Source: Massilia oculi
Lineage (GTDB): Bacteria > Pseudomonadota > Gammaproteobacteria > Burkholderiales > Burkholderiaceae_D
Reading direction: 5' to 3'
Length of the DNA stretch: 64,000 nucleotides
Assembly: GCF_003143515.1 (NCBI RefSeq)
Contig: NZ_CP029343.1
Span: 2,356,001 to 2,420,000, forward strand
The notes under the pieces were generated by a model. That model had not been told where the DNA came from and searched no databases. It worked only from the letters and a program-made list of their open reading frames with translations. Positions within the stretch are counted from its first letter, which is position 1. Every line of letters starts with the position of its first letter. Below are positions 1 to 7,461 of this stretch, piece after piece. Made by a program: the position numbers and the translations under genes.

Positions 1-507
1 CCCTTGTACCGCTACGCGCTGCTGCGCTGCGGTTCGGGCGATGCGGCGGCCGACATCGTGCAGGAAGCCTTCATGGGCCTGCTGACGGGACGGCTCGGCT
101 ACGACCCGCTGCGCGGCCAGTTGCAGCACTTCCTGTTCGGCGTGGCGCGCAACCTGGCGCTCAAGCTGGACGAAGCGCGCCAACGCCATCCGCAGTTGCC
201 CGAACCGTTGGACGATGACGGCGACCCGGACCTGGACGCGGTCAGCGACGCCGCCGGCCCGCTGGCACGGCTGCTCGGCAACGAAACGGCGGAAGAGGTG
301 CGGCGCGCGCTGTCGCTGCTGCCGCCGCACTACCGCGATCCGGTGATCCTGTACGAGCTGCACGACCTGTCGTACCAGGAAATCGCCACCGTCTGCCAGG
401 TCGACATCGGCACCGTGCGCTCGCGCCTGGCGCGTGGCCGGGCGGCGCTGGCCAAGCGCTTGCATGGGCTGCAGGGCGCACCGTCGAACGGTGCGCGCCT
501 CGCATAG
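1..507 (+). CDS. ECF-type RNA polymerase sigma factor (5' end outside the window)
   Basis: This is an extracytoplasmic-function sigma-70 family protein; the reading frame is open to the window edge, so the true start is upstream. The visible N-terminus (YRYALLRCGSGDAAADIVQEAF) is sigma region 2 (core binding and -10 recognition). The C-terminal third holds the region 4 helix-turn-helix, with the stretch ILYELHDLSYQEIATV followed by IGTVRSRLARGRAAL, which reads the -35 element. The stop is 37 bases before the next start codon, so it forms an operon with the anti-sigma-like membrane protein and probably the secreted protein after it. ECF factors normally direct a small envelope or stress regulon and are held inactive by a co-transcribed membrane partner. 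The specific signal is not visible. Family assignment is secure. Confidence 0.9.
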   Translation, partial: PLYRYALLRCGSGDAAADIVQEAFMGLLTGRLGYDPLRGQLQHFLFGVARNLALKLDEARQRHPQLPEPLDDDGDPDLDAVSDAAGPLARLLGNETAEEVRRALSLLPPHYRDPVILYELHDLSYQEIATVCQVDIGTVRSRLARGRAALAKRLHGLQGAPSNGARLA

Positions 508-544
508 GACGGGCGACAAGCCAAAGACGCTGGAAGGAAGAATG

Positions 545-1045
545 ATGAACGACCAACACGACAATCCCGACCCGTTACTCGCCACCGGCTTCGCCGCGCT
601 GCGCGGCGAGCTGGCCGGACACGACGCCCCACGCTGCGTGGAAAAGGAGTTGATGCAGGCCTTCGCCCGCCAGTTCCCGAAGAAGCAGCGCTGGTACCGC
701 AAGCTGTCGCTGCCTCAATGGGGCACAGCCGGCGCCCTCGCCTCGCTGTGCGGCGCGGGGTTCGTCACAGCGCTGTTGCTGGCGCTGGCGCCGCACCAGG
801 CGATCACGGTCGGCCCGCCGGTGATCGGCGTCGACGACGGCGCCGCCTTCATCGCCCTCGAATCGCTGGAACGGATCGAAAGCGAACCCTATACCCGGGT
901 GGTCGAGGCCGAGCTGCCGCAGAGCGCGCTGGCGCCGCTGGGCATGCCGCTCAATCCGCAAACCGCGGGCGAGACGGTACGCGCCGAAATGCTGGTGGCG
1001 CAGGACGGCCATCCCCTGGCGGTGCGCCTGAGCGCCGTCAACTGA
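545..1045 (+). CDS. Single-pass membrane protein, probable anti-sigma factor
   Basis: A 166-residue protein encoded directly behind the ECF sigma factor. It has a roughly 50-residue polar N-terminal part, one hydrophobic segment around residues 65-85 (GALASLCGAGFVTALLLALA) and an extracytoplasmic C-terminal domain of about 80 residues. That is the topology of a membrane-anchored anti-sigma factor, with the sigma-binding part in the cytoplasm. No zinc-binding HxxxCxxC motif is visible, so it is not a ZAS-type anti-sigma. The function is inferred from position and topology. Two adjacent ATG codons (542 and 545) follow the Shine-Dalgarno sequence GGAAGGAAG; the second has the better spacing. Confidence 0.6.
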   Translation: MNDQHDNPDPLLATGFAALRGELAGHDAPRCVEKELMQAFARQFPKKQRWYRKLSLPQWGTAGALASLCGAGFVTALLLALAPHQAITVGPPVIGVDDGAAFIALESLERIESEPYTRVVEAELPQSALAPLGMPLNPQTAGETVRAEMLVAQDGHPLAVRLSAVN

Positions 1046-1067
1046 CACGATTGACTGTGAGGACTGT

Positions 1068-2195
1068 ATGAATACCACGAACATCCTGATCGCCACCCTG
1101 CTGGCAAGCGCCTTTGCTCCGGCCCTGGCCGAGGACTATACGATCGACCAGGGCAGCGACGGCGAACGCCGCATCGTGATCCGCCAGGGCACGGTGACCC
1201 TGCCGCCCGGCCAGCAGGCCGCGCAGCGCGCCGGCGATACCACCACCCTGACCGCGTCCATGCTCAGGATCTCGAGTTCCGGCATCGTCAAGAACGCGCC
1301 CTACAGCGCCGAAGCGGTCTCGGAGAGCATGCAGCGGCTGGCGGACGGCAACCAGATCGTCAATACCTCGCGCTCGATGCAGTATCGCGACGGCGCCGGC
1401 CGCACCCGCACCGAGGTGCACGGCGAGGACGGCGAGCTGCGCACCATCACCATCAGCGACCCGGTCGAAGGCGCGCGCTGGATCCTGAACCCGGGCCGCA
1501 AGAGCGCCACGCGCCTGGACATGAAGTCCGAGCTCGCCCGGGCAGAAGCGGATGCGGCGCGCGCCGCGGCGACGCAGGCCCGGATCGCCGCGTCCCAGGC
1601 CCGCGCCCAGGCGGAAGGCGCGCGGCACCTCGCCGACCAGCAACGGCGCGCGGCCGACCAGGCGCGCGAGCGCATCGATCAATTACGCCGGGAAGGCAAG
1701 CTGCAGGAGGGGACGCACATCATCGTCAAGGACGTCCAGCGCGGCGTCGACGCGACCGAGGTGCGCGTGCGCGTCGCCCAGCCGGCGCCCATGGCCATGC
1801 CGGCGGCGCGGGCGATGTCGGCCCAGATCGCGCCGATGATCATCGGCGCCGTCAACGACGGCAAGTGGTCGGCCAAGGCGGTCACGCGCGAACTGGGCGG
1901 GCGCGATTTCTCGGGCGTGCGCGCCGAAGGCAACCAGCGCAGCTACACGATCCCGGCCGGCGAGATCGGCAACCGCGCGCCGATCGAGGTCAGCAGCGAG
2001 ACCTGGTACTCGCCCGAGCTGCAGGTGACGGTGTACCACAAGCGCAGCGATCCGCGCAGCGGCGAGGTGGTGTACCGGCTCGACAAGCTCAAGCGCGGCG
2101 AGCCGCCCGCGGCGCTGTTCAGCGTTCCATCGGACTATACGGTGCGCGATCCGCTCAAGGTGAGCAGTACCAGGACGGTGGGGAAGGACGACTAG
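1068..2195 (+). CDS. Secreted coiled-coil protein of the sigma/anti-sigma operon, function unknown
   Basis: A 375-residue protein with a clear Sec signal peptide (residues 1-21, cleavage after PALA). The mature N-terminal half has a beta-rich repeat-like section (about 60-145). An Ala/Arg/Gln-rich helix (about 150-205, with many ARA and AQA steps) is almost certainly a coiled coil. A second globular part (about 260-360) follows and contains ETWYSPELQVTV. It starts 22 bases after the anti-sigma-like gene and so is likely translated from the same message. A periplasmic third partner may modulate signalling or be the effector of the sigma regulon; that is inference. I do not recognise a named domain. 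Confidence 0.7.
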   Translation: MNTTNILIATLLASAFAPALAEDYTIDQGSDGERRIVIRQGTVTLPPGQQAAQRAGDTTTLTASMLRISSSGIVKNAPYSAEAVSESMQRLADGNQIVNTSRSMQYRDGAGRTRTEVHGEDGELRTITISDPVEGARWILNPGRKSATRLDMKSELARAEADAARAAATQARIAASQARAQAEGARHLADQQRRAADQARERIDQLRREGKLQEGTHIIVKDVQRGVDATEVRVRVAQPAPMAMPAARAMSAQIAPMIIGAVNDGKWSAKAVTRELGGRDFSGVRAEGNQRSYTIPAGEIGNRAPIEVSSETWYSPELQVTVYHKRSDPRSGEVVYRLDKLKRGEPPAALFSVPSDYTVRDPLKVSSTRTVGKDD

Positions 2196-2203
2196 CGTAA
2201 AAC

Positions 2204-2220
2204 GGCGCCCTGCGGGCGCC
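2204..2220 (-). terminator. GC hairpin, probable terminator of the DUF3016 gene
   Basis: A perfect 7-bp stem GGCGCCC/GGGCGCC with a 3-base loop. On the minus strand it is followed by GTTTTAC, giving a short T-run 45 bases after the DUF3016 stop codon. On the plus strand the T-run is missing, so it would terminate the sigma operon only weakly. Confidence 0.55.
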
Positions 2221-2264
2221 GACGAAACGTGGGATGCGCCATCGCACCCATTGGATGCGAACGT

Positions 2265-2759
2265 TCAACTACCCCGTTTCTTGGCCAGGATGGTCTCGTT
2301 GAACCAATCATCGATCATGCGCTTCTCTGCGCGCAGGCTGTCGCTGTCCGACATGCGGTTGATGCGCTGCATATAATTCATGTCGGCCAGTCGCGCATCG
2401 CCGCCCTTGAGCACCTGCCCGTTCTGGGTCAGCGAATAACGCAAATTGATGATCGGCCAGTCCGCCATGCCTTTCAGGATGCGCAGCTCGCGGCCGCCGC
2501 GGAAATTCGGGTATTCGCGGCCCGCCAGGTCGATGTCGGTGACGTCGATCGTCAGTTCCTGGCCTTCCGGCAGCTGGGCGCCCAGCTTGGTGAAATAGTC
2601 GCTCAAATCCTTGAGCACCTGCTCGCGCTCCCATGGCGCGAAAGGCAGGTCCGCAAACTTGTCGGATTCAATGTAATTCACGGTGACGCCGGCCGAGGCG
2701 GCGCTGGCTGTCAGCGCGCACAGGCCCGCGAAGGCTGTTTTCATCAGTAATGATTTCAT
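2265..2759 (-). CDS. DUF3016 domain-containing periplasmic protein
   Basis: A 164-residue protein with a Sec signal peptide (residues 1-23, cut after ASA) followed by the DUF3016 fold. Hallmarks are VNYIESDKFADL near the mature N-terminus, a central LTIDVTDIDLAGREYPN and the later WPIINLRYSLTQNG. DUF3016 proteins are small secreted proteins of proteobacteria with no established function. The start is supported by GAGGAG upstream of the ATG. It stands alone, divergent from the DNA glycosylase gene, with a hairpin terminator after it. Confidence 0.85.
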   Translation of the reverse strand: MKSLLMKTAFAGLCALTASAASAGVTVNYIESDKFADLPFAPWEREQVLKDLSDYFTKLGAQLPEGQELTIDVTDIDLAGREYPNFRGGRELRILKGMADWPIINLRYSLTQNGQVLKGGDARLADMNYMQRINRMSDSDSLRAEKRMIDDWFNETILAKKRGS

Positions 2760-2920
2760 CGCTAGCTCCTCGGATTACTTTTTCTTACGTATGCCATTGA
2801 AATATACGCCGCTTCGTGCAGCCGTGCTCGTCTCGAATCGTCGTACTTTGTATCCAAATGTTAGGCCCCGCACATGACCAATAGATGGTGACGGCTGAGA
2901 ATGGCACAAGGGAGAATGCC

Positions 2921-3658
2921 ATGCCAGAAGGTCCATCGCTCGTCATCCTGAAAGAACAATCGGCCCGCTTCGTGGGCCAGGATATCGTGCGCGCCGGCGG
3001 CAACGTCCGCGCCGTCGACCCGAAGCGGCTGGTGGGCCAGCGCATCATCGGCCTGCACACCTGGGGCAAGCATTTCCTGATCGAGCTGCCGGAACTCGTT
3101 CTGCGCATCCATTTTTTACTGTTCGGCACCTACCGCATCGACGAGCGGCGCGACAAGGAGCCGAGACTGTCGATCGAAACGCAAGACGGCGGCGAAATGC
3201 ATTTCTACGCCTGCGCAATCCGCGAGATCGACCGCGCGACCTTCGAGGCCTATGATTTCAGCGCCGACGTCATGTCGGACAGCTGGGATCCGAAACGGGC
3301 GCGCAAGAAGCTGCGCGCGCAGCCCGGGCTGCTCGCCTGCGACGCCCTGCTCGACCAGGACATTTTTTCGGGCGTCGGCAACATCATCAAGAACGAGGTG
3401 CTGTTTCGCATCCGCGTCCATCCGCTATCGACCATGGGCGCGCTACCGGCGCCCAAGCTGCGCGCCCTCGTCGACGAGGCGCGCCAGTACAGCTTCGATT
3501 TCCTCGGCTGGAAAAAAGCGTTCGTGCTCAAGCAGCACTGGCTGGCCCATGCGAAGAAAATCTGCCCCCGCTGCGACATTCCGTTCAAAAAAGCCAATCT
3601 CGGCAACACGCGACGACGCGCCTTTTATTGCGAGCGTTGTCAAAAACTTTATTCCTGA
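2921..3658 (+). CDS. Fpg/Nei-family DNA glycosylase/AP lyase (endonuclease VIII-like)
   Basis: A base-excision repair enzyme that removes oxidised bases and nicks the abasic site. The start is fixed by family chemistry: the mature protein must begin M-P-E-G-P, where Pro2 forms the Schiff base and Glu3 is catalytic, and this ATG at 2921 gives exactly that although upstream in-frame starts exist. The H2TH region is around residues 130-165 (LLDQDIFSGVGNIIKNEVLF). The C-terminal zinc finger has CPRC and, 19 residues later, CERC. At 245 residues it is slightly short for Fpg (about 270) and nearer Nei. Which lesions it prefers cannot be told from sequence alone. It is monocistronic. Confidence 0.9.
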   Translation: MPEGPSLVILKEQSARFVGQDIVRAGGNVRAVDPKRLVGQRIIGLHTWGKHFLIELPELVLRIHFLLFGTYRIDERRDKEPRLSIETQDGGEMHFYACAIREIDRATFEAYDFSADVMSDSWDPKRARKKLRAQPGLLACDALLDQDIFSGVGNIIKNEVLFRIRVHPLSTMGALPAPKLRALVDEARQYSFDFLGWKKAFVLKQHWLAHAKKICPRCDIPFKKANLGNTRRRAFYCERCQKLYS

Positions 3659-3705
3659 AGCTTGCTGTCTTCTGCCCGCAACACCCTCCCTCCTTGGGGA
3701 GACCA

Positions 3706-3724
3706 GCTGTGACATTGTCACAGC
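3706..3724. promoter_or_regulatory. Perfect 19-bp palindrome upstream of the HD-GYP regulator
   Basis: GCTGTGACATTGTCACAGC is a perfect inverted repeat of two 9-base arms around one central T, 124 bases before the ATG of the response regulator. It resembles a CRP/Vfr half-site pair (TGTGA/TCACA) but with five rather than six central bases. It could be an operator for an unknown dimeric regulator. Confidence 0.45.
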
Positions 3725-3848
3725 ACAATTTCAATATTGCCTGTTGTTAAGGGTCATATGTCGTACTACAATCGACTTGACTCTGGGCTACGTTTTCGTT
3801 CAGAAATTGCATGTCCAGACAACTTCTCCAACGATATCGGATTCGTCT

Positions 3849-5354
3849 ATGTCCTTCCTGTCTTCCGCTGCGCCCAAGCTCGCACCCTGGAAAGTATTGC
3901 TGGTCGATGACGAACCCGACATCCATGACATCACCAAGCTGACCCTGTCCCGCTTCCGCCTCGACGGCCGCGCGCTCTCCTTCGTGCATGCCTACAGCGG
4001 CGCCGAGGCGAAGGAAGTGCTGGCGCGCGAACAGGACATCGCGCTGGTCTTCCTGGACGTGGTGATGGAGCGTGAGGACAGCGGCCTCGAAGTGGCGCGC
4101 TGGATGCGCCAGGAGCTCGACAATCAATTTACCCGCATCGTGCTGCGCACCGGCCAGCCGGGCCAGGCGCCCGAGGAACGCGTGATCGTCGACTACGACA
4201 TCAACGACTACAAGGAAAAGACCGAGCTCGACCGCACTAAGCTGTTCACCACCACGTTCGCCGCCCTGCGCGCCTACCGCGACATCATGAAGGTCGAGGA
4301 AGCGCGCCGCGTGCAGCAGACCTACCGCGAAGGCCTGGAACGGGTGATCGCCGCCTCCGCCCACATCTTCCAGCAACGCAACCTGAAGGACTTCGCCAAC
4401 GGCCTGCTGCAGCAGGTGGTGGCCCTGCTGCGCCTGGAACAGAGCATGCTGCTGCGCCTGAAGGCGGCCAGCGTGATCACCGGCACCAGCCAGTACGAGG
4501 TGCTGGCCCAGATCGGCGACATGGGCGAGGAAGAGATCGGCCCGGAATTACTCAGCCAGCTCGACGACGCGCGCCACAACCGCATCTCGCGCCTGCATGG
4601 CGACACCTATGTCGGCTACTTCCCGAACAATAGCGGCAAGGCTTCGCTCCTGGTGCTTAAGGGCGTGGACGAAATCTCGGACATCGACGCCCAGCTGCTG
4701 GAAGTGTTCTGCTCGGGCGTGGCGATCGCCTTCGACAACATCCTTCTCAATCAGGAAATCACCGATACCCAGGCCGAGCTGATCCTACGCCTGGGCGACG
4801 TGGTCGAATCGCGCTCGCACGAGGCCGGCAACCACGTGCGCCGCATGTCCCAGGTCTGCCACATGCTGGCGCAAGCCTCGGGCATGCCGGAAGACGAGAC
4901 GGCGGTCCTGATGCACGCCGCGCCCATGCACGACGTGGGCAAGATCGCGACGCCCGACGCGGTGCTGCTCAAGCCGGGCCGACTGACCGAAGAAGAGTGG
5001 GAAATCATGAAGCAGCACCCGACCATCGGGCTGCAGATCCTGGACGGCTCGCAACGCCCGATCCTGAAGGCGGCGGCGGTGATTGCCCACCAGCACCACG
5101 AGAAGTTCGACGGCAGCGGCTATCCGCAGGGGCTGCGCGGCGAGGACATCCACCCGTATGCGCGCATCGTGGCGGTGGCCGACGTGTTCGATGCGCTGAG
5201 CCACAAGCGCTGCTACAAGGACGCTTGGCCGCCGGCGAAAGTGACCGAGCACCTGCGCGAGGTGGCGGGGCACCATCTGGATCCGAAGTATGTCGATCTG
5301 CTGATCAAGAATATGGATAAGGCGCTGGCGATCAATGAGAAGTGGCCGGACTAG
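3849..5354 (+). CDS. Response regulator with REC, DUF3369 and HD-GYP domains (c-di-GMP phosphodiesterase)
   Basis: A 501-residue cytoplasmic signalling protein. The REC domain (about residues 14-140) has the acidic pair DDE at 20-22 and the phospho-acceptor Asp70 in VFLDVVM. DUF3369 (about 165-315) is a GAF-like middle module. The HD-GYP domain (about 320-495) has His361-Asp362 (MHDVGKIA), the HH pair before EKFDGSGYPQGL and GYP at 424-426. HD-GYP proteins with intact motifs hydrolyse cyclic di-GMP. The predicted role is phosphorylation-controlled lowering of c-di-GMP. No kinase is adjacent; the nearest is the GAF kinase at 7462-9417 beyond the accessory patch, which could be its partner. A start at MSFLSS puts the REC domain at the usual distance from the N-terminus. 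Confidence 0.93.
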   Translation: MSFLSSAAPKLAPWKVLLVDDEPDIHDITKLTLSRFRLDGRALSFVHAYSGAEAKEVLAREQDIALVFLDVVMEREDSGLEVARWMRQELDNQFTRIVLRTGQPGQAPEERVIVDYDINDYKEKTELDRTKLFTTTFAALRAYRDIMKVEEARRVQQTYREGLERVIAASAHIFQQRNLKDFANGLLQQVVALLRLEQSMLLRLKAASVITGTSQYEVLAQIGDMGEEEIGPELLSQLDDARHNRISRLHGDTYVGYFPNNSGKASLLVLKGVDEISDIDAQLLEVFCSGVAIAFDNILLNQEITDTQAELILRLGDVVESRSHEAGNHVRRMSQVCHMLAQASGMPEDETAVLMHAAPMHDVGKIATPDAVLLKPGRLTEEEWEIMKQHPTIGLQILDGSQRPILKAAAVIAHQHHEKFDGSGYPQGLRGEDIHPYARIVAVADVFDALSHKRCYKDAWPPAKVTEHLREVAGHHLDPKYVDLLIKNMDKALAINEKWPD

Positions 5355-5373
5355 GCTGACCCACGCACGCCCT

Positions 5374-5416
5374 TGTCGTTCCCGCCCTCGCCGGGCGCCT
5401 TGGCGGGAACCCAAGT
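5374..5416. repeat. REP-like hairpin, left flank of the accessory patch
   Basis: Arms GTTCCCGCC (5378-5386) and GGCGGGAAC (5402-5410) pair around a GC-rich loop and are followed by CCAAG. The same CGTTCCCGC...GCGGGAACCCAAG core occurs in inverted orientation at 7411-7435. It resembles short intergenic palindromes of the REP class. Confidence 0.5.
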
Positions 5417-5457
5417 AAGTTGCGGACAGATATCGCCGTTGTGGCTATTCAAGCGAC

Positions 5458-6233
5458 TTACAGCGCCTGATAAAACCGTTCGACATACCGCCAACAGATG
5501 AGCGAACAGGCAAGCGACAGGAACGCTTGGTGCACTTCTACTCGCCGCTCATCCCGGATGCGCAATCTGCGGAAGCGGTGTAGCCAACCCAAGGTTCGCT
5601 CGACCACCCAACGCCACCAACCAAGCCTTTCGCGTGACTCCACGCCGTAGCGCGCGATACGAGCTGCGATGCTCCGACTGCGCAGCCAAGCCCGATGGGC
5701 TCTCGAAGCGTACGCTCGATCGGCATGCAGCTTACCTGGACCTTTGCGAGCACGGCCTGCCAGAACCTCAACTGCTGGGATTGACTCTACCAACGGGATG
5801 AGGAAACGCGAGTCGTGTACCTGCACCCGAGATCTGGGCTACGAGGGGATGCCCACGTTCATCCACCAGCACATGGTGTTTGCAGCCGAGTTTGCCGCGA
5901 TCGGTTGGGTTTCGACCTATGTGCTCGCGCCTGGCAGGTGCCGGTACGCTTCGAACGTCAACGCAAGCTCGATCCCGCATGATCTGGTCGTGCTGTCGAA
6001 GCCGTCGAAGAATCGATTCGTGGATACGCTGCGAACCGCCGGCCAGCATCCATTCGTGAAGGCGACGCCAGCATGTCAGGCCACTGCCGCAGTCGAGTTC
6101 GCGCGGCAGGTACTCACGGTATTCCAGTCTTGAGAACAAACAGGATTTCAGTCAGGGCCGCGCGATCATCGATGCGCGGGCGTCCGCATTTCGACGATGG
6201 GCGATAGGTCGAACGATGAGCTGCTATAAGAGA
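5458..6233 (-). pseudogene. IS5-family transposase, broken by at least two frameshifts
   Basis: Three reading frames on the minus strand together rebuild one DDE transposase. The N-terminal piece (6233-6117) reads GRPRIDDRAALTEILFVLKTGIP and then hits a stop. The middle piece (about 6116-5825) reads YLPRELDCGSGLTCWRRL, then the first catalytic Asp region (CVDVRS) and NPTDRGKLGCKHHVL. The last piece (about 5820-5458) gives VHDSRFLIPLVES, the second Asp (LHADRAYA) and the catalytic Glu region (VERTLGWLHRFRRL). At the first break the IPWEYLP motif of the family is missing two bases (CCGTGAGTAC). At the second, ISGA runs out of frame with VHDS, also consistent with a net loss of two bases. A stop at 6234-6236 blocks the frame further upstream. 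Terminal inverted repeats were not found at both ends, so the element is degenerate and probably immobile. Confidence 0.85.
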
Positions 6234-6361
6234 CTACGGGTCTTCGGGAAGGAGTTTGCGGGCCATGGCATCAGTCCGTCTACAAACACGGACGCCATGT
6301 TAGTGCCTTGACTGAGCCTGAGTACGTATGCTATCGACCCGAAGCGGACACTTCAGGCCAC

Positions 6362-6829
6362 TTACTTGGCGACAGAAACTTGCCAAGTAGGCTCGCTACA
6401 GGACACCACATCAACGATGTGATTCAAACAAAAAATGCCCCAATGAGTCATTGGACCAGGGTAACTGTCACTCGCAAACGTGGCCTGCTCGACAAAATCC
6501 AAGTAACGCGATTTCTTGTACCTGACGAAGTTACGTCCCTCAAAAATCTCATACTCATCCGTGGTCACATAGCTTTCGTTTCGTACTGAGTAGGCTACAT
6601 AATTTGGCCACTCCACCGTGAAAATCCTGCAACCAGCAACATGCCTGATTGGGCTCCCCAGAGGTAGACCGCGCTCTAGGGATTCGTTAAGTGGACGTGC
6701 TTCGGCCTCAGGATCATGCAGTGTCGCGGCTTCCAATATTTCGAAGCGCAAAGAATTTTCTTCAGGCTCACCAATGCTGTTCAGGAAAAGCCATTTGCAC
6801 GAACTAATTTCGCTTACGAAATTTGACAT
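6362..6829 (-). CDS. Hypothetical protein in AT-richer accessory segment
   Basis: A 155-residue soluble, acidic protein with no signal peptide or membrane segment. Aromatic-rich stretches (VEWPNYVAYSVRNESYVTTDEY, split by turns) suggest a small beta-rich fold. I do not recognise the family. Base composition is lower in GC and codon use less biased than in all surrounding genes, indicating acquisition. It is downstream of, and co-oriented with, the interrupted small gene at 6959-7300. A TCTGGCCG-type repeat lies just upstream of each start. Small lone genes of this kind are often immunity proteins or cassette cargo, but nothing in the sequence proves that. Confidence 0.55.
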   Translation of the reverse strand: MSNFVSEISSCKWLFLNSIGEPEENSLRFEILEAATLHDPEAEARPLNESLERGLPLGSPIRHVAGCRIFTVEWPNYVAYSVRNESYVTTDEYEIFEGRNFVRYKKSRYLDFVEQATFASDSYPGPMTHWGIFCLNHIVDVVSCSEPTWQVSVAK

Positions 6830-6864
6830 GGTGGTGCAGAGAAATTTTCATTATGTGCCTAAGG

Positions 6865-6895
6865 AACCAGCGTCCGCTTCTGGCCGTTTGAAGAC
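6865..6895. repeat. Short repeat GTCCGCTTCTGGCCG, copy 1
   Basis: GTCCGCTTCTGGCCGTTTG lies about 40 bases upstream of the 6829 start. A near copy (GTCTGCTTCTGGCCGCTTG) lies at 7321-7340, about 20 bases upstream of the 7300 start. A related inverted piece, CGAAGCGGAC, is at 6342-6351. The repeats mark junctions between the small accessory genes. Confidence 0.4.
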
Positions 6896-6958
6896 CTATT
6901 GTAGCGTCGGCTAACGCCCCATACCGGACCTTTGATCGAGCGAGCGGTCGATCCCTCG

Positions 6959-7300
6959 TCAGATCCAAGTGAGAGCATGGTCAAGAACAGACTCAAGGTC
7001 TACAAGCGATATTGGCATTGCGGGAGAGACCATTGCGGTACGGGCTACGCAGTCGATTTCCACATTCAGTTGTTCTGGTCGGTGATTTCCGGGAAACTTC
7101 CTAAGGAGCAGCAGAACCTTTGTCTCGCTAAGCCAAGTGCTCATGTCCACTGACCAAGATTCTTCTTCGAACGACAGTATATGCAGACTCCGCTCGGTAT
7201 CCCAAATGCTTGGGCTACGCACCCAGAGTGAGTTTCTAGCCTCTCACACGTCGGCCCGTACCTCAAAGCGCCCAGTTGGTGAAGTCGAGAGTATTTCCAT
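6959..7300 (-). pseudogene. Small hypothetical gene interrupted by one in-frame TGA
   Basis: An ATG at 7300 opens a frame reading MEILSTSPTGRFEVRADV. It meets a single TGA at 7244-7246 and continues in the same frame as EARNSLWVRSPSIWDTERS through to a stop at 6959. Continuity of sense on both sides of the TGA suggests an ancestral protein of about 113 residues with a point nonsense mutation. A shortened product could start at GTG 7222 (87 residues), or the frame may be dead. The product is small, soluble and of unknown family, with a Trp-rich core (FEEESWSVDMSTWLS) and the later LRKFPGNHRPEQLNVEIDC. The AT-richer composition matches its neighbour. Confidence 0.55.
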
Positions 7301-7320
7301 ATTTTGCGGCTCGTTAGCGA

Positions 7321-7340
7321 GGTCTGCTTCTGGCCGCTTG
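7321..7340. repeat. Short repeat GTCTGCTTCTGGCCG, copy 2
   Basis: Near-identical to the segment at 6868-6887 (GTCYGCTTCTGGCCGYTTG) and in the same orientation relative to the downstream small gene. Confidence 0.4.
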
Positions 7341-7410
7341 CTGACGGTCGGCACGGCTCAGTGTGCCCGGCCGTTGCCTACGGAGCAACTAGCAGGTTTT
7401 GTTAGGCGTT

Positions 7411-7435
7411 CTTGGGTTCCCGCCTTCGCGGGAAC
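7411..7435. repeat. REP-like hairpin, right flank of the accessory patch
   Basis: Arms GTTCCCGC (7416-7423) and GCGGGAAC (7428-7435) form a tight hairpin preceded by CTTGG. It is the inverted counterpart of the hairpin at 5374-5416, so the AT-richer genes and the dead IS sit between two oppositely oriented copies. It also lies 27 bases beyond the histidine kinase stop, where it could act as a weak transcription end. Confidence 0.5.
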
Positions 7436-7461
7436 GGTGGACGTAAATCGCGGGCAAAGCA

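Noticed and set aside
3706..3724. Classical CRP binding site
   Set aside because: The half-sites TGTGA and TCACA are present but separated by five, not six, bases, which puts them out of register for CRP.
5800..6120. Programmed frameshifting in the IS5 transposase
   Set aside because: No slippery A-rich heptamer is present at either joint, there are two lesions rather than one, and a further stop lies upstream, so decay is more likely.
6900..7410. Integron-type attC sites between the small accessory genes
   Set aside because: GTTAGGC at 7401-7407 fits the core-site consensus, but the matching partner and the paired inner boxes are missing and other candidates break the consensus. No integrase gene is in the window.
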